This document shows positions 31,661-43,450 of a stretch of 64,000 nucleotides of DNA, piece by piece. Source of the DNA: Parelaphostrongylus tenuis (lineage: Eukaryota > Nematoda > Chromadorea > Rhabditida > Metastrongylidae); assembly GCA_019055375.1 (NCBI GenBank), contig JAHQIW010002266.1, forward strand, positions 558,001-622,000. The letters are read 5' to 3'. The position numbers were made by a program, and so were the translations under genes. The notes beneath the pieces are model-generated. The model did no database searches, was not told the DNA's origin, and saw nothing but the letters and a program-made list of their open reading frames with translations. Within the stretch, counting starts at the first letter, position 1, and every line of letters begins with the position of its first letter.

Positions 31661-34600
31661 TAATGTGGGGTATGTGCAAAACTTTTGCTTCAGCTGGGAC
31701 TGGATTCCACATTTCATTCTATGCTATTATGAATTCATTTGTTCAGGCAGCATTTTCTACTGTTGATTCATCTGAAAAAATTGACATATGCTTTTCTGCC
31801 CCATAATTTATATATATATGTGACGGAATCCGATTTCTTTTGCAGAAATTCCGTTTTATACATTTGGAAGGGGATATGTTCGTATGTAGGAAGTGATGCT
31901 ACGCAGACTTCTGCATTCGCCTTTTCATTGTGATTTACGCTTATTAGATCGGTTTTCCCGAAGTTTCTTGATTACTTTTGTCATTTAGGGAAGCTGAAAA
32001 TGTTCGAAGCTGCTTCTTGCTTTTATTCAGCGTTATCGTATCGATGGTTTTTTCAAGGTGAGGGGAATGAGGATCAATTATTTTACTTTTTAGAGCTTTG
32101 ATGTTCACCTATTGATTGCGGAGTTCTGGAGTGAGGATTAGATGTTCATTGCTATTGCCACTCCTTTTCAGAGCAACCATACAGTACGTTTGTTGCAGAA
32201 GACCACCTCATGTGTAATTTTGATTTACTGAAGTGCGGCCTTTTGAGCGAGCTGAGTCGTAGAGTACATTCTGCACAGACGAGAATATACCCACTTAAGC
32301 ACGCAAGCATGGTTATCAGCTTGTCTATGTAAACACATAGGGTATATTGACCATTAACCTTTTGGGGATGACACTTGAGCGATCTCGTAGAACTATGCAG
32401 CTCCACGTGATTTTTGATATTTGATTTATGTTTTTCTCTATTTTGAAAACTATGAAGCTCTTGTATTAACCTAATACTCTATGGCTTTTTCTAGCCGATA
32501 TATGCTGTTCATGGATATATGACTCTTATGTACCAAGAAAATTTCGAGTGTGAAACGTAATCTTCTTTTTGCTCTTACAGAGGTCTACGAAAATGTTTAG
32601 AGAATAATTACAGCTTCCTAATTGTCGACATTTGAAGTATCGAAAAAAACAAAAAAAATTTAGCAAAGAGCCGTTAACAGGCCTCAACCGAGCAAGGAAA
32701 GCAGATCAAGTGCAAAACGCAACTCTACTTTCTCCTTCACAACGCATTGAAAAAACTTTTCTGATAATAAACACCACCCTCCCTCCCTTTTTTTCAATCA
32801 CCGAGATTGAAGTTTTGGAAAGTTATCAAAAGTGTGAGAGGAAAATTTTTTTCAACGAGAAAAGCTTTCCGAAAACCGTGTGCTTGTCAAAAAGCCCTGG
32901 CGAAAGGGTTAAGGGACGACCGTTGGTGGCAGGCGGCGTTGCGTTGAGTTTTGATACAATGCGAAGTGCGATCGACGTGCGAGCAAACGAACCTCAACGT
33001 TACTTTTGTTTTCGTTAGTAGAACGTACTACGAAAATCTTCCCACAAGCCATCCCTAGTTTTGAAATCGGCTTCTCTCATTCTACTGAAGATCATAGAAA
33101 CATGGATAAAGTGGAAAAAATGTTTCATAGCATCTGGATATATGTTTCTTTTCGGAAGGAAATGTTTTACCGATAAAATATTTTCGGAAGGAACTTTTCG
33201 ACACTCAGACTTTTTCAATATTAAATCTTAGAGAAGTCTCTTCCGTGATTTCATTAAGTTATATGGTACCTCTCCTTGTAGATTTCCATTGCGACGCGCC
33301 AATAAAAATTAGCCCTGAGACGCGACGCCGCGCGACGTAAAAATGTACCATGCCAACTTCAAGGGACCTTGTGGAAAAGTGTTACGTGGGCTGTTTCTGT
33401 GTGAATGGAGTGCGAGGAGAGGCAATAAATATCATGTTTCTGTTGGCACCATTTAGTGATGTGACCGTTGTCAGATAATAAAACCTGGGGTTACTGGTCT
33501 ATTATAGCGGCGCCACTTGAGGCCTTTGGTAAAAACGTATTTTTTGTTTTTGCGAAACGTTTCTGGAGTTTATCGATAGCTCAAATCAAGTGAACTTCAA
33601 TGGCATGTTTAACTTCTCAAATAGCTTAATTTCGGGTCCGTATCAGTTAAAATAATATTTTGTTTCTCATTCGAAGATATATCACTGGCTAAAAGTTTTG
33701 TTGTAATGAGCTTTTGATCGTTAGATAGAGAAAATTTTTCCGATTATAGTGGTATATTTACTTTCGATGAAAACTTCTTCGAGCTTTGTAAAGACCGCAA
33801 AAATGTTGGGTTTCACAATCAGTGTGCACTTTTAGTCGACTAGGGTGTGTGTACAGAAGTTTTTTCTGAAGAGCAAATATATTTTCAGAAAGATCTGCTC
33901 TATTTATCGCTTGAAAGTTGTTGTAAAGAACTTTTATCAGTCGAGAGATCTTCAAATGTGAAACAACATCTCATTTTGATTGGTACGGTGTTAAAAGCAA
34001 GCAATATGAGAAGTAAAATATACCTTTGAAAATTCACTTGATCTAAGCTACATTTACTCTTCCCGTTCCCTATGATCATCTTCAAAGAATCCTCGTGCAA
34101 AAACGCCGACTCGCCCTGACCTCATTATTCGCTCCTTATTACAGTTAGGCCCAAGATGCTCACCAGATAAATTCACTTTTTAGATAACTTCGCGACTTGA
34201 AACTATCGGTCAGTTCTCAGTTCAGGATCGGTATACCAACATTTTTTTGTCTTATACTTACTTATCCAAACTCACATACCAGTATGAGCAAAATCCGTCG
34301 AAATTTTACCTTGATTGAATAGGGCGTGTAACAACAACCTTATGCGGGCATAACAACAAACCAGAAGCGATGAATATTTGGAGAAGGCCTTTTATGCAAT
34401 AGATTTCATGTATCTGTACTTTTTTGAGGTTATGAACTGTTTGAATGAATAGAATGCGTGCCGATTTGCTCTTTCGATTTTAAGGAAAGACATACAGCCG
34501 AAGAGGCAACAAGTGATGTACTGAATGAATCTTGTCGTTGGCAATCTTCGGTATGTCTGTCATTGAACAGTTAACTCCATTTTGCAGTTTACCAAGGTTG

Positions 34601-35040
34601 CAGCACTTCCTTCAAGCAGAAGCTGATTGCTGCTGTGATGATGTGAGAGAAAAAAAAATTGTGAAAAGAAAAAGGGGAAGAAATGGTAAGGTTCGGTCAC
34701 ATGGTAAGTTAAGACATGAGCGCGAATAACGGCCTTTTTAGTTCGATAGTAATTACTTTAAAAAGGCGGTCATTGGGTCCTTTAGGCATTTCTATTGTGC
34801 GCTACTTAAACTATAGATGCCATGTTGATTTTTCGCTTGGCATGCGTCGCGGCTAATCGACTGGTGGCGTAAGCCGACGACACTTTGTTGCTTTCTAGTA
34901 GAGTTTGAACCTTTATCGACATCAAAGAAAAGCTTTGCGATCAGTGATAAATAGAGTTTGACCGAAAGGACCTCAATATAGCTATAGGCAGTGGGAACAT
35001 CGTTACTGTTTCCTAATGCAAGGAAAACATTCATTTGTGT
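31661..35040. other. no gene recognised
   Basis: One 128-codon plus frame (32632-33018), Lys/Arg-rich at its start, sits here without recognisable domains and is not supported as a gene. A GC-rich patch with repeated GCGACG words lies near 33290-33340. Confidence 0.35.
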
Positions 35041-35156
35041 CAGTATCTTCTTCTGTTTAGCCGCTCCGAGGTGTTAATGATATTATTTATTGAATATCAG
35101 TGAAGCACATAACAATACAGTTAATAATGCAGCACGAATATTACAACAGTCGTGGT

Positions 35157-35193
35157 GGCTAACGTTTCGGCAAAGTTCGCCATCTTCAGAGCC
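35157..35193 (-). ncRNA. PLE terminal hammerhead ribozyme
   Basis: Minus strand: GGCT (35190-35193), CTGAAGA (35183-35189), T, stem II GGC/GCC, GAAA (35165-35168), CGT, T17 (35161), AGCC (35157-35160). Stem I has four perfect pairs and all core bases are present. Confidence 0.75.
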
Positions 35194-36135
35194 TGGAAAG
35201 GTCAATTGATTCGCGAATTATTAAATCAAAGGCCTTCATAACCCTAGCAGAAAATGTAAGAGATAAATTTTCGGTCGCATAGAAAGACTTCGTTTCAAAA
35301 ACACTCACCGCTTAGATGTTTTAGGTCGCTCAATTAATCATTGAAGACCTGCCACTTGGAGTCTATGATAATGTAAGACTGTGTCTGGCTCAGGTCGGGA
35401 ATATTAGCCTGAGATATGGTGCTAGGTCACGCGTTATTACGAGGCATTCCTCTTTGCGGTTCATTTTTGGGCCTTTGCTATGAATCCAGAAGGCTTCCAA
35501 AGTTTTACGCGTGGACGTTTTCGATTCCTGTGCAAGGACCGTGACTTTAACGTCAAAATCTGCTCCATTATGCTTCTGTTCCCTATGCGTGCCTAGTGGG
35601 GTTTTTGGGTCGTAGTTACGTTTCCCAGCTAGGTGCTCTTTTACGCGGATGCAGAGTGGTCTACCTTCGCCAATATATTCATCCCCGCATGTCTCGCAAG
35701 AGATCAGGTAAATTGTACCCGACTCATGCAGTCGCCGTCTCTGCCGTTGGGCAAACTTTGCATTCGTTGGTTTCGCAGAGACGATCATACAGTCGGCGGA
35801 CTAATTGACGTTTTAGTGTTTTTGGTGGTATCTCGACTACTGCTACCGAATTATCTAAACCTGCTCTTTTTTAAGCAGCGTTTAATGGCTGCACTCACTT
35901 CGTTAGAAATAAAAGGCAGGATGAATGGAACCTTATCCTCGCTAGACCTTCCGTATGGGGACGCCGAATTCATTTGTGTGGTGAAAATGACTGTAGATTT
36001 GTTTTCAAAAGTGTTTGTGGGTATTGATGCGAAGAAGTAGCTGTGAAATGTGTGCTGCTGATGAAAATGATTTTTTTGTAAAGTTCTTCTTCATAAACTA
36101 GAACACAAGGTTGATATCGTGTAATTTATTTTAAC

Positions 36136-36168
36136 AACTGACATTTTGGCAGTTTCTTTCCTCAGGCC
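36136..36168 (-). ncRNA. decayed PLE hammerhead in the upstream terminal repeat
   Basis: Minus strand CTGAGGA (36159-36165) fits CUGANGA, but the second strand reads AAAA where GAAA is needed and stem II is weak. The flanks still align with the PLE end at 21.24-21.33 kb (AACTGCC, GTCAG, CTTGTGTTCTAG). Confidence 0.5.
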
Positions 36169-36189
36169 TTGGAAATTCATGTTGTCCAC

Positions 36190-38730
36190 AACTCACTCAA
36201 CCAAACATCCCATCGCTCTAACAAAGAATAATCACCAAGTCCACATTTTATAATCAAAATTAAACCAAATTTACTCGCAGTCAAACGCTCTCTAGTAGTC
36301 ATCACCGCTGATCAGTTAACTTCGGCCGGCTGAGTTGCGATTGGTCTCCAATTGGACAACTCAGTGGAAAACTATTTCAAAAGTAGTGATTGTGTGTAAA
36401 AGTTGCCTTGTTCTTGGTAAGATAAAAATCTAGGTGTGGTTTTTTTTGTTGGAGTAATGGAGTTGTTTTTCTGACCTAGTTGTAGACATGAATAATGGAA
36501 CAGTGACGCAAATCACTTTTATTTATTATGCAAGAGAATCTTACTGACTTTCACTTTTACTAAACAAAATTTTTCTAACGATGTCGGTGATATTGTCTGA
36601 GAAGTGATGAAAAGTATTGCAGTTAATGATAATTTTTTCTAGAAAAATTGTCACGAATTTAACGAACAGATACTCTTCAACAAATGCAAATTGGAAATCT
36701 CCATAAATGGTGATAATAGCGCACACATGTCGGATGATGTTATGAAACTCATATGGTTCCTTCATTGATCAATAGTGGACCACACAGGCAGAGAGTGTGG
36801 CTCCACACACAGTTTAGCTTTCTGCATATTCGGAAACATTAGGCAAATGAGTTAGCGATGTGTCATTTGAGGCAGGGCTATGATGTAGACTGTACTTATA
36901 ATGTAAACACATGAGCGGCTGAAATCTCCACTAAACAGGTGACGATGTGACCTGAGTCCGATGTAATCGGCCTTACAGAGACGAGAAACCGGTGCTTATC
37001 AACCACCGATAATACATTCATGAAAAGAATGCTTATGAAAACAAGGGTTAACTAAGGAGGTGGAGGAGCTGGTACTTTATTAGCACGACTTCCTTCAAAA
37101 CTGATTTTTTTCCAAACTAACAAGCCGACTGGGGTGTTTCTTGCTTTAGAAAAAATAAAACTATCGAGAGCATGGATAAAGAGTATTATTGGCTTATATA
37201 ATACCTCATATTAATGCTAAGAAGGCAGGCAGTCCAAATGTTTCCAAAAACATCTACCTCTCGAATGACACGCCAACATAGAAATACATAAGCAGTAGGC
37301 AATCAACAGCTCACGTTGAAATTTGTGAAACTCAGTAGAAAGGCGATAAAAGGAGTTGTTAAGCACAGAAGAGTAGCTGTCAGAGTTGAAGATACGAGCG
37401 GAAGTAAACGCATCGCCAATTACAAGGCGAGGAAAGTCAGAGTTCGTGAAAACCTACGATTACCATATAGACGAAGCAGAAGCTCACCCACTATAAATAA
37501 TCTGATACATTAAACAACCTCTTCATCTTGCTCGCTTGGGAAATCAAGGAAAATGCATATTGTACTAGTCCCAATCAGAGCAGGGCCACCAAGTCGACAG
37601 CGTTCTTACACACAGAAAAAGACTTCCACGAAAGCAGCGACACGTTTGCTATCTGCGGCTTACAAATACTTCACTCCAGTAATCGTTCGTAGGATTGAAA
37701 AAATATATCAATAAGGTCACTGAAGTATGTAATCAAGCTTTTGAAATGAATTCTTTGCGAAAGACCAAATCATCACGATAACGCGATTCTCAATGTAGCG
37801 CAAGAGCACAAGATGCTTTTTTCACCACGGCTTTAGCAACTTTAGAAAAGCTAATAGAGTTGAGAATAGATAACTATAGAATCTTCAATAGGGCAGTCGG
37901 TGCCTACAAATTTATAGTCCTTCACTGGTTACGTAACAGCTTAACAGTCATAAAGGGCATTATACAACGGTTTCAACATTGTCCAAAAGGGGATAGATAA
38001 GGTTGTATCATCTCGGCAAAGCTTTTACAGCCATGTAATGCATGAAACTGAGGAAAAGGTGCTGTACGAATTGACGGCGATGGGTAACGGTTACACTAAT
38101 TTTCTATTCTGATAATGTACTTAATGATAATGTGACTTTAATTTTCTGATTTTTTCTGATGATGTAGTTTTTATAACATCAATCACTAGCTAGGTGGAAC
38201 CACTGATGACGACTTGAGCAGCATTTGTGAAAAGATCTTTATTTGAATGAATATTAAGAGGTGAAGTGTGGCCAAGTGTTTGGTGATGAAGACTGTAAGA
38301 AATTAAGGTCCTAGTTTGATCCTCTCCCTTAACTCTAGTCAACTCTGCAATTAGTCAGCGAATACTTTAGCTTGCGATCCTCCGAGATTACAAAGACATC
38401 TGTCCGAACGGTATTCTGAGTGAACCATTAAGAAGGTGAAATCTCAGGCAGCAGTCGACATAACGAAAAAGAAAGGAACGAAGACTTTTGTGGAGATGCA
38501 TACGAGGAGACGAGTTGAGTGCTAAAAGTGCTAGAATCCGCTCACCAATGTGAAGACGGGTTATGTAATTAAACAACAGTAATAAAACTCGAGACTGCAA
38601 GAAGACGAGTTGATTTTGGACATCTGAAGCAAATAATTTTGATTGCAACACCTATATGAAAGGATGATGCAAAAATATTAATCCGTTTTGAGCTATGGGT
38701 TTGAAATGCTATGACTCGGTCCAAAATTAA
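36190..38730. other. no gene recognised
   Basis: AT-rich. A 65-codon Arg/Lys-rich plus frame at 37316-37513 has an ATG-less start and no recognisable domain; I do not support it as a gene. Confidence 0.35.
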
Positions 38731-38733
38731 TGA

Positions 38734-38880
38734 GCGTCGGTGGTGCAACGGTTAGCATACGTCCCCAGAAAGAGTGAAATCTGGGTATGAATCCCGACTG
38801 ACGCAATGTTTTTGCGCACCATCCTACATTATTGGGTTTATTGCAACATCATACTACCGTAATACGTGGTCAAATAAAAT
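38734..38880 (+). repeat. tRNA-derived SINE-like repeat
   Basis: A 71-base tRNA-like head (38734-38804) has acceptor GCGTC/GACGC, A-box GGTGCAACGGTTAGC and B-box GGTATGAATCCCG. It is followed by a TACATTATTGGGT tail shared with copies at 0.5 and 59.97 kb. Confidence 0.7.
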
Positions 38881-39424
38881 GAATTCCAAAAACTATTCAG
38901 TTGGCCAAATTGAAAAGCACCTTTAAAAAATTGGGCATTGATGTTCATAAGACATAATCTCATTAAAAACCCCTTTTCAGTTTGCAAAAAATCGAGCAGG
39001 GCGAGCTTGGAGGATATAGCTACGTGTCGTTTGAATTTTCCAACGTTATTAATGCAACATGTATAAGAGTGATTCTACATTTCATAATTACGTGTGACGT
39101 AACTAATTTCAAAATCGAACTCGGTCGATACAGACTTCTTTTGTGAGTTTTGTAAAAGTTCAAGTGACATATGCCTCGCTTCCAGCTACCGAATACAAAG
39201 AATCATCGTGACCATCTTTTGGTGAAATTTGTTAGTAAGAAATATTCAAAAGGCTTATCTCACTGCAATCTATTTGGTGAAGATCTTCTGTTAGAGTATA
39301 CAATCTACATTATAGCATATATTGCAATATAAGAGCGACAGGTAGTTTTGTGGCTTAAATGAGGTACGTAGCACTTACCTTGACACCGATCTCCTTCCAT
39401 GTTGAAACTCACTCATCACATTCA

Positions 39425-39640
39425 TATATTCCTAAGAGAATTGGTAGAGCACGCGTCCCCTGATAGGATAAAACGCGGGTTCGATTCCCAACTAGGCCCG
39501 TGTTTTTGCTCACCACTCAATTCTCTGAGGAATTTATGAGTGATTATAACACAGCGAAAAATGCTGTAAAATACTTAAAATTTCGAATACTAGTTATCAT
39601 TTTCCACATTTTTCTACATTTCCAATGTTTTCAAAATGCG
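39425..39640 (+). repeat. tRNA-derived SINE-like repeat with IR-arm flanks
   Basis: ATATTCCTAAGAGAATTGG, then GTAGAGCACGCGTCCCC, GGGTTCGATTCCCAAC, GTGTTTTTGCTCACCACTC and a right flank that parallels the right arm at 25249-25334 (TTATAACACAGCGAAAAATG, TTTCGAATACTAGTTAT). It shows the order of the complete repeat. Confidence 0.7.
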
Positions 39641-40542
39641 ACTGATTACGAAATTGTCGATGTTATTACTCTGGCAACTGTTCGCTTATCGCTTCTTAAA
39701 ACTTTTTTGCAGGTTAACATGTGTTATCGCTTCCAGAGTGTCACTGTGAATTGCTAATCCGTCTAATGGGGCTGTCTTACTATGCCTCATATCTGCAGCA
39801 TGAGGCCGTGATGTACAATTTACACCTGCACTTTCGGAAGTATTTTTGTGTGAACTAGGACGTTGGAACGCTATAGACATCGACTGGCGGCGTCGCAAAA
39901 AGTTGAGTTCCTCTCGTGTTTCCTTGTTCAAATTGAAACTGATCGAGCAAAACGTTATGAATCATACGATTTGGAAATCTGGAAAAGTTTAACTAAAAAG
40001 TTGTACTTCTGATAAAAATGATTTGGATAAGAAGTATAACATAACAGAAGTGTTCAATATTCAAGCAGAAATCAATCTTGAATGCTACACATACGCATTC
40101 AGAGAGTAACAAGTATTTATAACGAAATCTAATATGATTTCGATATCCATCACACCAGTACCGATTTCCATCTCAGCAAATGTGTCACTGCTTCTGCTGC
40201 AGTGCGTACAGTTTTTCTCTGAGCGGCAAATTGCTCCCCTAGGTTTAAATATGACAAAGCTTTAGTTCAGGTAGATGGTGGCCTCGTAGCACATTCGTCG
40301 CTACTTTGTTGAATTTCTTGAAGTACGATCACGTATGTCTTTACAACTTGCTGTGATATTATCGCTGACTTTCCGAGTTGCAGTTTCCATAATTCGATTT
40401 TTAAAGCGTCGACGTGGTGAGTAGGATAATTTTCCTCTTGCAAATCGACAAATAAAGATTGAAACATATCAATTACTATTTTGTAAACCTTGTTATCAAC
40501 ATTCAATACAATCTATAAGAATATTACACCTTTATTTTGAGT

Positions 40543-40745
40543 GTTTTATTAAGACCACGCTCAAATTTCAATAGATCCTTTCATTATTATTTGAGCCGAC
40601 TTGTAATGTGGTCTGATAAGGACGAGTCAAGAACGAAACACGTGTATCGAGCTGTACAAGAGTCCTCACTAGATTAGATGACAAGTTGGCTCAAATAATA
40701 ATGAAAGGATCTATTGAATCTGAGCGTGGTCTTAACAAAGCACTC
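40543..40745 (+). mobile_element. fold-back family 2 hammerhead unit
   Basis: The ends (40543-40607 and about 40681-40745) are inverted copies of one another, sharing AAGACCACGCTCA, AATAGATCCTTTCATTATTA and TTTGAGCC. The centre holds a decayed hammerhead (40618-40652): GGACGAG in place of CTGACGA, GAAA at 40635-40638, stem III CACGTG, TATCGAGC. The right half continues as in the units at 17.7-18.2 kb, so it is the same family. Confidence 0.65.
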
Positions 40746-40754
40746 GAAATAAAG

Positions 40755-40885
40755 GCATATCAGACAGTCCTCTGCCTTACATAAACGGTCGTACAGGCAG
40801 TCCCGAACTATTAGGTGACTTAAAGTGTTAGGCGAAATTTCTATGATTCCCGCACTGTTAATTAGAGACCATTTATTAGCGCCGC
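40755..40885 (-). pseudogene. Penelope-like element scrap
   Basis: Minus-strand frame with AGIIEISPNTLSHLIVRD, CLYDRLCKAEDCLIC matches the region before the GIY-YIG domain in the PLE at 20.6 kb (AIIEIPPNTLKRQLVRN, LYDRLCMMKDCKIC). It directly adjoins the family 2 hammerhead unit, which links that ribozyme family to PLEs. Confidence 0.7.
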
Positions 40886-41160
40886 TTACACTATTTATTA
40901 CGAAGGAAACCGTCAAAGGCATCTCCCCATTTGTTTTCTTTCCCAGTCTTTATTCATTACTCTCCATGACGAAGAAGGTACGTACATCTGTCAAAACGTT
41001 CGCATGAACTGTGGTCTGGAAAATTGTGAAAATTGTAAAAATTGACATTAAATCTATTTTGGGACGAAGTTTTTCTTTACGTATTCGCCACTGGAGGAAA
41101 AAAAATTTAGCTCAAACCTAATTAACATGCAAAACCTTTTTGTAAAAGGTGAAAACAAAT

Positions 41161-41480
41161 GAGGGTGAAAGTGTTACTACGGCGACGAATTTGGCTGTGG
41201 GCAGATGATATTAAGCGATTCAACAAAGCAGTTTTGATTTCAAAGACATTCCTCGTTCTGGCCTGCCATCTGTTTTGAATGAAAGTGATTTGCAAGGCTC
41301 TTTGGATGCTGAGCCTTCATCGAGCACTGGTGATTTGGCTGAAGAACTTGGTATTCGCAGCGGATAGTTGTCAACAAGTTGCGAGCAGATTCGGAATCTT
41401 GCAGGACAACGGTAGAAAGTCGTGCATAATGGTGGCTCATACTTTGAAGAATGGATATTGTTGTTTATCTTGTTAATTTT
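41161..41480 (+). pseudogene. mariner remnant with internal deletion
   Basis: The N-terminal helix-turn-helix region is recognisable: FDFKDIPRSGLPSVLNESDL, SSSTGDLAEELGI. It is joined within about 60 bases to the C-terminal KVVHNGGSYFEEW. The catalytic middle is gone, as in non-autonomous deletion derivatives. In-frame stops are also present. Confidence 0.7.
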
Positions 41481-42520
41481 TGCATAAAACGAAGCTTTTA
41501 AAAATTTCTCAGAACTCACTCTTTAATTCTAGTAACAAGTACGCAAATGAGGATGGAAGATTAGCATAGGGGTCTCATTTGAATGCAGTCATTTCTCACT
41601 AATCAATGTTTTTGATATCATATTATGTCAGCAATCTTTAGTTCATATGGATGAATCTTCGAGTGACTTCCAGCACCTTTCAATTTGTATAAGTGCACAT
41701 GCAAAAATGACCTTTAATCTATCTCTAGTGTCTAGGTCTATATTCCAGAATTTTTGAGGAATTTTTCTTAATCTAAAGAGGAACAGACCTTTTCTAGTGT
41801 TCCGAGAACCGTAAGATTAAGCATGATGATCTGTCGAAACATATTAATTTCTGTTAGATGTGTCATGTATTTACCGCTAACATTTCGATGAAGGTGACTG
41901 AATGCACATTTGACCTATGCAATGCATTTGGAGACCTGCTAATGTACAATCGATCTATTCCTCGGACAGATTTGACAAGAAGTTGCTTTCCACTGAAGAA
42001 CTCTTTGAAGAGGTCTGGGCCTGCGCTCAAGCAACGAGCACGTGATACCCCTAACGACTGCGCTAGACGAGCTCCTAATGTACTATATAACAGCAAAACT
42101 TAGAGAGACGCTAATGGAGGATTACGCACTATTACCACAATTTTCATCAACGTTTAGCAAGAAGTCGCCATTTTAAAATATCTCATGCGAAGCACGTAGA
42201 TGATGATCATTCTGAGCTACAAGTAGACAGCAAAATCATCTTTGCAAACCATGATTTCTACCATATTTAACATTATTTGCTGGAATTTGTAAGCTTTACA
42301 CATTTCGTGGTTCATTCCATCAATTTTGAGTAGCTGTTTGTTCTACAAAATACAAAGTAAGTATTCCAGAAACAAAAAACCAGCATATGTATTGCAGAAA
42401 AACATGTTTACTAGATGCTATTGATTTATCAGAATTTCAGTGACGCTTCTATACAATAAATGTGAAAATATAAGAGACAAATGGCTATAGAGAATATCAA
42501 AACTCATTGGAAAAACTATC
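41481..42520. other. no gene recognised; 3' flank of the glycine-rich gene
   Basis: No domain-bearing frames. Overlapping frames on both strands at 41858-42103 are not supported. Confidence 0.35.
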
Positions 42521-42526
42521 CTAATT

Positions 42527-42943
42527 TTACCCGTTAGCGAGAGCAAGCAAAGCTCCCTGTGCGGCGCCTCTAAGAGCAGTGTCAAGAGTGCTACCGCCAT
42601 ATCCATTTCGGCCGCCAAACGGTCCATAGCCGCCGCCAAACGGTCCATATCTGCCACCAAACGGTCCAAATCCGCCACCAAACGGTCCAAATCCGCCGCC
42701 AAACGGTCCATAGCCGCCGCCAAACGGTCCATACCCGCCGCCAAACGGTCCGAAGCCGCCGGATCCAAATCCGGGTGGTTGTTGACCGAAACCGAAGCCG
42801 CCAAAAGGTCCGCCGTATCTGCCGAAGGGTTGAAATCCATAGGGTGAGAATCCTCCACCGTAGCCTCCGAAGCCGTAGTTATACTGAGCAGCCACTGATG
42901 AAATGATAGCAAAGAATATCAAGGAAGAAAGTTGCAGCTTCAT
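42527..42943 (-). CDS. secreted glycine/phenylalanine-rich repeat protein
   Basis: 138 residues. I place the start at 42943 (MKLQLSSLIFFAIISSVAA, an ideal signal peptide) and not at the ATG five codons upstream, because a TTCCAG acceptor lies between the two and ends four bases before this ATG. After cleavage comes YNYGFGGYGGGF, a region rich in FG, then seven or so repeats of the heptad GPFGGGY or variants (about residues 66-118), and a non-repetitive tail STLDTALRGAAQGALLALAN. The product should be exported; cuticle, eggshell or antimicrobial roles are possible but not shown. Layout parallels the gene at 14.3 kb. Confidence 0.83.
   Translation of the reverse strand: MKLQLSSLIFFAIISSVAAQYNYGFGGYGGGFSPYGFQPFGRYGGPFGGFGFGQQPPGFGSGGFGPFGGGYGPFGGGYGPFGGGFGPFGGGFGPFGGRYGPFGGGYGPFGGRNGYGGSTLDTALRGAAQGALLALANG
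42601..42760. repeat. 21-bp tandem repeats coding GPFGGGY
   Basis: About seven 21-base units of the form CCAAACGGTCCATAGCCGCCG with scattered substitutions, all inside the glycine-rich gene and all in frame. Confidence 0.85.
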
Positions 42944-42947
42944 TATT

Positions 42948-42953
42948 CTGGAA
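42948..42953 (-). promoter_or_regulatory. TTCCAG splice acceptor before the glycine-rich gene
   Basis: TTCCAG followed by AATA and the ATG. The four-base gap to the start codon equals that at the 14.3 kb gene, consistent with spliced-leader addition. Confidence 0.55.
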
Positions 42954-43284
42954 TTCATTCAATACGAAATCAGAACTTACACAATAAAATGTTAAATGAT
43001 AGCAGATCTAGAATATTTGATGGAAAAATCAGTAGAGAAGTTTGGAGAAAAAAGTCATTCTTCATAATAACCAAGTCAAATTTATCAAATCACGGAGGTA
43101 GGAAACAATTTTTGAAGAGTGATTTAAGCTAAGATCGCCCGCCAACAATATAAATAGAGGAATTCTTAACAGGTTGATCAATCTTATAGTAATAGTGATT
43201 ATGATTATATGATTAATGATTATTTGAGTGATGATTGCAGTGTTATAATGATGAAATAATCTCCAAGAAAGAGACATTTTCGTG

Positions 43285-43450
43285 ACGAGAAACTTCGTTT
43301 TGTGCTCGACGATAATGGCTTTTTAAAACATTTGTAATGCGGTACAAAAACTACTGGTGTCATGGTATCGAAAACCTGTTTAAGGTAGTTGTTCGATAAA
43401 TAAAGACAATTTCTTATGGGCGAAGATCACACTAACAGGGTCATTACAGT
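43285..43450 (-). pseudogene. paralogue of the exon-like frame at 15.2 kb
   Basis: Minus-strand translation NCLYLSNNYLKQVFD ... VVFVPHYKCFKKPLSS aligns with LYFSKEYLEQVFD ... FIPY ... LKKALPSA at 15.3 kb. A stop lies just upstream of the matching part, so it is an exon or a broken copy. It sits about 370 bases upstream of the glycine-rich gene, as its paralogue does at 15.2 kb. Family unknown. Confidence 0.4.

Larger units (their letters stand above)
35050..36180 (-). pseudogene. Penelope-like element, minus strand, with terminal repeats
   Basis: On the minus strand, 36040-35800 carries PLE linker sequence such as DKVPFILPFISNEVSAAIKR, then LKRQLVRRLYDRLC and CKVC. After frame breaks there is a GIY-YIG domain (35788-35390): GTIYLISCETCGDEYIGEG, TPLGTHREQKHNGADFDVKV and KTLEAFWI. 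The nuclease would nick target DNA for reverse transcription. Ribozyme-bearing non-coding ends lie on both sides: 35050-35380 downstream and a decayed one near 36070-36180 upstream, matching the pseudo-LTR layout of PLEs. The RT palm is missing, so an internal deletion joins the upstream end to the RT-nuclease linker. Confidence 0.82.
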
